A stretch of DNA of 26,829 nucleotides from CAZEVY01 sp964515555 (lineage in GTDB: Bacteria > Acidobacteriota > Terriglobia > Bryobacterales > Bryobacteraceae). The position numbers were made by a program, and so were the translations under genes. The stretch's first letter is position 1. The number at the start of each line of letters is the position of its first letter. This document shows, in pieces, positions 21,729-26,829 of the stretch. The notes under the pieces are model-generated. The model made no database searches. It was not told the origin of the DNA and saw only the letters and a list, made by a program, of their open reading frames with translations. The stretch covers positions 1-26,829 of the forward strand of contig CAZEVY010000076.1 of assembly GCA_964515555.1 (NCBI GenBank), written 5' to 3'.

Positions 21729-24518
21729 CTACTTCTTCAGCGACGACGCCCAGTTCATCGCGACCACGAAGCCGATCGTCGGGGAGGGACCGGAGCTGGC
21801 CGTGGCGCTCGCGCCCGAGACGACGCCCTGCTGGTAGAGGATGCGCTTGGCGTCGGGCGAGATCGAGTAGTGCTGGTACTCGCCGCCGCTGTGCGAATAG
21901 CTCCAGGCCATCATGCGGAGGAACTCCTTGGGACTTTCGTGTTCCAGGGTCGCGCCTTTGGCGGTCACGCCGGCCGACAGCACCGGGCTCGGGAACGCAC
22001 CGCTTGCCGCCGGCAGATCGAGGTTGAGCGCGATGCCGTGATAGAGCAGCTCCTTGCCGTCCTTGCGCCATCGCGGCCAGTCGCCGCCACGATTGGAGAT
22101 CTGATAGCGTCCCGTGCCGGACGGAAACGGCTGCACGTACACTTCGTTGCGCCCCGTCAGGTTCGACGTGTAAGCGATCCATTTTCCGTCGGGCGAAATC
22201 TGGCCGCGGGTCTCGTTGACTGGCGTCGCGATCAGAGGCGCGGCCTTGCGGTCGGCGTCGAGCAGCCAGAGGTCGCCGCCAGACTTGGCGTCCTGTGTCC
22301 AGAACACGAGGCGCTTGCCGTCCGGCGCGAAGGACATCGGAGTCTTGAGCGGCTCGGACTCGTACAGCAGCTCCTCCTTCCCCGATGCGTCGGATAGCGT
22401 CTCGTAGATACCCCACTTGCCCTTTTGCAGCGAAGCGTAGACGATGCGTTTTCCGTCGGGCGACCATACCGGCGCCGAGTTATGACGCGACGCGTCGAAA
22501 GTGATGCGCGTGACCGAGCCGCGCGGCTCCATCACCCAGATGTCGCCGCCGTTGGCTTCATGTCGATGCACCGCGACTCGTGTGGCGTCGGGCGACGCCT
22601 CGATCCCCCGATACAAGCCCGGCGGGCCCACGGTCTCGATCACGCTGCCGCCGCGGTCGCACCACGCCAGTTGCGTGTCGCTTTGGTCCGTGTAAGGACC
22701 GCCGCCTCCCCCGAGTCCTCCCTGAAAGTACGCCAGAACGCCGTTGGGCGACACCGCGAAACTGCCTCGTCCATTCAACGACGTGACGTCGTCCGCCAGG
22801 CGCACAGGCTCTCCGGTTAACGCCGCCTTCTCCGCGTCGAACCGCTGCGCGTAGACCGTCCGGGCGCGATGAAACACAATGTAGCCGGGTTCGGCGTAGA
22901 CGGCGTTGGACTCGATGGGACCCACGCGCTTCTTCTCTTTCGAGCCGAGCGTTCCCAGGTAAACGGCGCGCTTGCCGGACTGCTGGCTCCAGGAGGTGTA
23001 CAGAAACCGCCGGCCGTCGGGCAGGAAGCTCGGCCAATGATGTCCCGATTCGTCTCCCGCGACGGATGTAACGGGCTCCGGCTTCCCGCCCTGCGCGGAG
23101 ACGCGCATCAAGCCCTGCGCGGAGCCAAACAGGATGGTGCCCTCGGCGTTCCACGCGCCGCCCTGAACACCGGTGGCGTCGCAGAGTTCCTGGGGAGGCC
23201 CGCCGGTGGCTTCGACCTTCTTCAGCTTTCCCGAGACGACGAAGCCGATGGAGCGCCCGTCGCCGGACCAGAACGGTTGCGTGGCGCTTTCGGTGCCCGC
23301 CAGGCGCTGCGGAGACACCGAGCGGAGTGGACGTACGTGGAGCGACGGTTCCGCCTGAGGTCCGTTCCCGACCGCAAAAACGATCGCCCGCCCGTCGGGC
23401 GAAATCGCGGAATTCGCACCCGCGCTGGTCTGGGCGTTAGCGCTCCCGACGAGTGTCGCGGCTGCTGTCGTACTCACGGGCACGCCGAAACGGTGTTCCT
23501 CCGCGACGGGCGAGGGACGAAGGTAAAGCGCCGCGGGCAGGGCAACCGCCGCCGCCGCAAGCGCCGCCGCAACCGGGAGGAAGCGGATGAGCCTTCCACG
23601 CCTTCCCGGCGTTCCTCGGGCCGACGTGAGTGGCGCCGCGAGGCCGGTCTCCTGGCCGGCCCTGGCGATCCATTCGAGTTCGGCGAGCAGGTCGCGCGCG
23701 GTCTGCCAGCGGTCGGCGGGATCCTTCGCCATGCAGACCTTGACGACGTGGTCGAGCGCCTTGGGCGCGGCGGGCTGCGAGCCCGAGAGCGCGGCCGGCT
23801 CCGCGGTCGCGATGGCCGACATCAGCAGCACCCGGCTCTTGCCCTCGAACGCCTTCCTGCCGGTGATCATTTCGTGCAGCACCGCGCCAAAGGCGAAGAT
23901 GTCGGTGCGCGCGTCGGAGTCGACCCCTTCCAGTTGTTCGGGCGACATGTACTGGAGCGTCCCCAGAATGGCGCCGGGGACGGTGAGCCCGCTCAGGGTC
24001 CCCACCGAAACGCCCGCTCCGCTCGACGACGACGACGGCGCATTCCACTTCGCCAGACCAAAGTCGAGCAGCTTCGGTCCGGACTCGGTCAGCAGCACGT
24101 TGGCGGGCTTCAGGTCGCGATGCACGACGCCCTTGCGGTGCGCCTTGTCGAGGGCGTCGGCGATGGCGATGGCGATTTTCAGCGCCTCTTCCCAGGCCAT
24201 GCCGCCGGACTCCAGGCGCTTGCCGAGCGTTTCGCCCTCCAGGTACTCCATCACCAGGAAGTGATGGCCGTCCTGCTTGCCGACGTCGTGCAGCACGCAG
24301 ATGTTGGGATGGTGCAGCGAGGCGATGATCTGCGCCTCGCGCTCGAAGCGCTGGCGCATCTCGGTGTTCTCGGCCCACTGCGTGGGGAGCAGCTTCACGG
24401 CGACGGCGCGCTCCAGGCGCGTGTCGTTGGCCTTGTACACTTCTCCCATACCGCCCGCGCCGATCATCTCGACGATCTCGTAGGGGCCCAGCCGCATACC
24501 CGGAACGAGCGTGCTCAT
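21729..24518 (-). CDS. PknB-type Ser/Thr kinase fused to a TolB/PD40 propeller
   Basis: This 929-residue protein has a complete kinase domain at 13-285: glycine loop IGAGGMGEVYKA (19-30), AVAVKLL with K42, HRDLKPAN with D135 and N140, DFG at 152-154, and SPE at 192-194. The activation segment contains an unusual Ser-rich insert (PSSSSSGAGVSVGTLSGLT, 161-179). A single membrane helix (about 311-332) leads to an extracytoplasmic part of six or more PD40/WD40-like repeats (ISPDGRAIVFAV, FWSGDGRSIGFV, FLPDGRRFLYTSW, WSPDGKRIVYASL, ISPDGKWIAYTSN). The propeller probably senses or binds something outside; the target is unknown. The ATG at 24518 overlaps the upstream kinase gene's stop (ATGA) and has a G-rich ribosome binding site (AAAGGGGGGG). 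It converges with the cytochrome/TPR gene. Confidence 0.94.
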   Translation of the reverse strand: MSTLVPGMRLGPYEIVEMIGAGGMGEVYKANDTRLERAVAVKLLPTQWAENTEMRQRFEREAQIIASLHHPNICVLHDVGKQDGHHFLVMEYLEGETLGKRLESGGMAWEEALKIAIAIADALDKAHRKGVVHRDLKPANVLLTESGPKLLDFGLAKWNAPSSSSSGAGVSVGTLSGLTVPGAILGTLQYMSPEQLEGVDSDARTDIFAFGAVLHEMITGRKAFEGKSRVLLMSAIATAEPAALSGSQPAAPKALDHVVKVCMAKDPADRWQTARDLLAELEWIARAGQETGLAAPLTSARGTPGRRGRLIRFLPVAAALAAAAVALPAALYLRPSPVAEEHRFGVPVSTTAAATLVGSANAQTSAGANSAISPDGRAIVFAVGNGPQAEPSLHVRPLRSVSPQRLAGTESATQPFWSGDGRSIGFVVSGKLKKVEATGGPPQELCDATGVQGGAWNAEGTILFGSAQGLMRVSAQGGKPEPVTSVAGDESGHHWPSFLPDGRRFLYTSWSQQSGKRAVYLGTLGSKEKKRVGPIESNAVYAEPGYIVFHRARTVYAQRFDAEKAALTGEPVRLADDVTSLNGRGSFAVSPNGVLAYFQGGLGGGGGPYTDQSDTQLAWCDRGGSVIETVGPPGLYRGIEASPDATRVAVHRHEANGGDIWVMEPRGSVTRITFDASRHNSAPVWSPDGKRIVYASLQKGKWGIYETLSDASGKEELLYESEPLKTPMSFAPDGKRLVFWTQDAKSGGDLWLLDADRKAAPLIATPVNETRGQISPDGKWIAYTSNLTGRNEVYVQPFPSGTGRYQISNRGGDWPRWRKDGKELLYHGIALNLDLPAASGAFPSPVLSAGVTAKGATLEHESPKEFLRMMAWSYSHSGGEYQHYSISPDAKRILYQQGVVSGASATASSGPSPTIGFVVAMNWASSLKK

Positions 24519-26829
24519 TTCCCCCCCTTTCCAATCGCAGCGGTCCAGTGTTGGATCACGGTGAGGCCCGCCGAAATCCGTAAGACAGGGTTCTGGGCGC
24601 CGGTGCGGCCTAACTGTGACCCGGTGGCGAACGTCTGGGCCATGGGAAGCCCCCCTTGCAGGCCGCCGCCGCCGACGCCCCCGGCGGAGCGGACAAGGAA
24701 ACGCTGGCCATCGGGCGTCACCGCCATCATGTGTCGACCGGGATCGTACCCTCTCGGGTTGCCGGCTCCGGCATCGAACAGAAGGCGAGGGGCGCCGGAC
24801 TCCAGTTTCGCGCCGGTCTTGAGATCGACGGCCATGACCTTCCCATCGAGCGCCCGGTAGTAGAGCTCTTTCCCGTCGCGCCGCCAGCGGGGCTGGCCGC
24901 CGCCATCGGTCGAGACCTGGAGTTTCTGCTCGCCCCCCGGAAAAGATATCACGAACACCTGAAAAATCCCCGCTTCATCCGAGGTATAGGCGAGCCATTT
25001 CCCGTCGTAGGAGAATTGCGGCTCGTTTTTCCGGAAATTCCCCTGGACGAGCGGAATCGGCTTTTGATCGCCCGTGAGCGGCAGTGCGTATATGTCGTGT
25101 GTGTTTCCCTGACCCGAGAGGTAGGCGATGTATCGCCCGTCCGCGGACCAGTGCTCCACCAGCTCCTCGCCGGGCGATTCGAGCAGCGGCGTCTCCATGC
25201 CGGAGCCGTTGGCGTTCTTGACGTAGATGTCGGCGTTGCCCTTGCGGTAGCTGGTGAAAGCGACGCGCAACCCGTCCGGTGACCAGACGGGATTCAGGTC
25301 GTCGGCCGGGTCGAGCGTCAGCCGCGTGGCGACGCTGGCGCGCTGCCAGTCGACGACCCAGATGTCGGCCCCGGAGGCACCGGCTTCCTGCCGCGTCAGG
25401 GCGATCAGCTTTCCGTCGGGGGAAAGGTCCATGTCGCCGAACGGTCCGGATTCCCCGGCGCTGCCCAAGGCGCGACCACCGGTCCGATCGCGCCAGACGA
25501 ACTGAGAGGGCGGCGGAACGTCGGCGCGGCCGGCGGGAGCGCCGGCGCCCTCGAAGTAAAGCAGCACCCCGTTCTGCGAAGCGTCGAAACTGGCGCGGCC
25601 GTTGGAGGGGTTGGAGAAAACCTGGTCGGCGACGTTCACGGGGTCGGCTGTGAGCGTGCGTTTGCCGGCGTCGAACGGCTGCGCGAAGAGCGACGCTTCG
25701 CGATGGAACAGCACATACCCGGGTGCGGCGTAGACGGCGTTGGACTGGGCGGGGAGCAGCCGCGTCTTCTCCTTGGAGTCGAGTGCGCCCAGGAAGACGG
25801 CGCGGTTGGAAGCCTCGCCCGACCAGGCCAGGTACATGTAGTGCTTGCCGTCGGGCAGGAAGTTGGGCCAGTAGTGCCCGGTCTCTTTCTCAGCAGGCGC
25901 GGTGATGGCCGAAGGAGCGCCGCCGCCTGCCGAGACACGAAACAGCCCTTTGGGCGACCCGAAGACGATGACGCCGTCGGCGTTCCAGGTCCCGCCGGAG
26001 AATCCCGGCGCAGCGGCGATATCCTGCGGAGCGCCGCCGGCGACGCTCACCTTCTTCAATCGCCCTCCGGCGTAGAAGGCGATATAGCGGCTGTCGGGCG
26101 ACCAGAAGGGTAGCGTGGAGTCTTCCGTACCTCCGACGCGATTGAACGTCATCGCGCCTACCGGGCGCACGTAAAGCGCCGACGGTTCCTGCGACTCCGG
26201 GCGCGCGACCAGCGCGATCGTGCGTCCGTCGGGCGAGAGGGCGAAGTTTCCGGCGCTGACGCCGGCCACCGGCACGCGGAACTGGAACCGTTCGGCGTCG
26301 GCCGAGGGGCGAAGGAACAGTACCGCGGCCACCGTCACGGCGAGGACACCCGCGAATACAGCGGCCGAGAGCACTAGCGGCTTGACGCGATCCTGTTTTT
26401 CCGGAACGACGGCGACCGCCTTGCCCGCCGGCGCGCCGCCGCCGGCGATCCAGCGAAGCTGGACCATCATGTCGTGCGAGGTCTGCCAGCGGTCGTCGGG
26501 ATTCTTGGCGAGCGTCCGCTCGACGACGTGTTCGAGCGCGCGCGGCGCGCGCGGCTGGTAGGTCGAGAGCGGATCGGGGTCGGCGGTGGTGATGGCGGCG
26601 ATCAGCACGGCGCGGCTCTTGCCCTCGAACGCCTTCTTGCCGGTGATCATTTCGTAGAGGATGGCGCCGAAGGCGAAGATGTCGATGCGCGCGTCGTGCG
26701 GCCTTCCCTCGAAGAGTTCCGGCGCCGTGTAGGCCAGCTCGACTTTGCCCGCGGGCGCGACGCCGCCCGCCGAGGTGACCGCGGTCCGGCTGGGGATGAA
26801 CTGTGCGGCGGAGGAGGGCATCAGCTCGG
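24515..26829 (-). CDS. Second kinase-PD40 protein, N-terminal lobe outside the window
   Basis: The frame is open to the window edge. The visible part begins in the kinase activation segment (LMPSSAAQFIPSRTAVTSAGG, in two parts), then AYTAPELFEGRPHDARIDIF (APE motif and the D of subdomain IX), FGAILYEMITGKKAFEGKSR and KNPDDRWQT. A membrane helix (LVLSAAVFAGVLAVTVAAVLFL) is followed by PD40 repeats (LSPDGRTIALVA, FWSPDSRYIAFYAGG, FLPDGKHYMYLAW, LSPDGKLIALTR, WSPDGLRVAFTSYRKGNADI). It is clearly a paralogue of the next gene, with matched phrases such as SNAVYAxPGYxxFHR. It ends in a Gly-rich stretch and overlaps the downstream kinase ATG by 4 bp, so the two are made together. The catalytic Lys, HRD and DFG lie beyond the window, so activity cannot be judged. 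Confidence 0.92.
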   Translation of the reverse strand, partial: ELMPSSAAQFIPSRTAVTSAGGVAPAGKVELAYTAPELFEGRPHDARIDIFAFGAILYEMITGKKAFEGKSRAVLIAAITTADPDPLSTYQPRAPRALEHVVERTLAKNPDDRWQTSHDMMVQLRWIAGGGAPAGKAVAVVPEKQDRVKPLVLSAAVFAGVLAVTVAAVLFLRPSADAERFQFRVPVAGVSAGNFALSPDGRTIALVARPESQEPSALYVRPVGAMTFNRVGGTEDSTLPFWSPDSRYIAFYAGGRLKKVSVAGGAPQDIAAAPGFSGGTWNADGVIVFGSPKGLFRVSAGGGAPSAITAPAEKETGHYWPNFLPDGKHYMYLAWSGEASNRAVFLGALDSKEKTRLLPAQSNAVYAAPGYVLFHREASLFAQPFDAGKRTLTADPVNVADQVFSNPSNGRASFDASQNGVLLYFEGAGAPAGRADVPPPSQFVWRDRTGGRALGSAGESGPFGDMDLSPDGKLIALTRQEAGASGADIWVVDWQRASVATRLTLDPADDLNPVWSPDGLRVAFTSYRKGNADIYVKNANGSGMETPLLESPGEELVEHWSADGRYIAYLSGQGNTHDIYALPLTGDQKPIPLVQGNFRKNEPQFSYDGKWLAYTSDEAGIFQVFVISFPGGEQKLQVSTDGGGQPRWRRDGKELYYRALDGKVMAVDLKTGAKLESGAPRLLFDAGAGNPRGYDPGRHMMAVTPDGQRFLVRSAGGVGGGGLQGGLPMAQTFATGSQLGRTGAQNPVLRISAGLTVIQHWTAAIGKGGK

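Overview
The window is high-GC, gene-dense DNA that most resembles Acidobacteriota of the Bryobacterales/Solibacter type. This placement is inferred from gene content: giant Oar-like TonB receptors with a carboxypeptidase-regulatory N-terminus, Ser/Thr kinases fused to TolB/PD40 propellers, a ScyD/ScyE-like secreted propeller, M16 peptidase pairs and a multihaem cytochrome/TPR protein. Almost everything reads on the minus strand. The exceptions are a tRNA-Leu and a damaged block at about 18.3-21.7 kb. I see no transposase, integrase, phage gene or CRISPR array.

Layout from left to right: the N-terminus of glucose-6-phosphate dehydrogenase (1-335); a short chimeric relic carrying the ends of a DUF971 gene and an RSH gene (438-675); a HicA-HicB toxin-antitoxin pair (678-1138); an intact DUF971 gene translationally coupled to a full-length bifunctional (p)ppGpp synthetase/hydrolase (1359-3895); an Oar-like TonB receptor with its own promoter and a folded leader (3956-7517); a DksA/TraR zinc-finger regulator with a terminator, promoter and operator-like palindrome (7521-8036); a ScyD/ScyE-like secreted protein (8062-9189); tRNA-Leu(CAA) (9272-9360). 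Next comes an overlapping xdhC - mocA-like - asmA-like operon (9390-13116), an MFS transporter (13127-14314), and an M16 pair made of one catalytic and one active-site-less subunit (14336-17168).

From 17.2 to 21.7 kb the DNA is disturbed. A sensor histidine kinase (minus) and a TonB receptor (plus) both lack their 5' parts and meet at about 18.30 kb. The receptor then carries a one-base frameshift near its C-terminus. The following seven-haem cytochrome c/TPR gene carries two more frameshifts. This is either a rearrangement scar with decaying genes or a bad assembly join. The last 5 kb hold two adjacent, paralogous kinase-PD40 proteins with a 4-bp overlap; the upstream one runs off the window.

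The most distinctive signals are: (i) the DUF971/RSH relic, nearly identical to the intact neighbours, whose RSH homology ends two bases before the hicB stop codon; (ii) the head-to-head truncation junction at 18.3 kb; (iii) two mutually exclusive hairpins in the TonB-receptor leader; (iv) several genes with a -10 hexamer only 6-11 nt before the start codon, suggesting leaderless or nearly leaderless mRNAs. I do not see a clearly new multi-gene system. The candidates worth testing are the coupled rsh-DUF971 unit and the kinase-PD40 pair.
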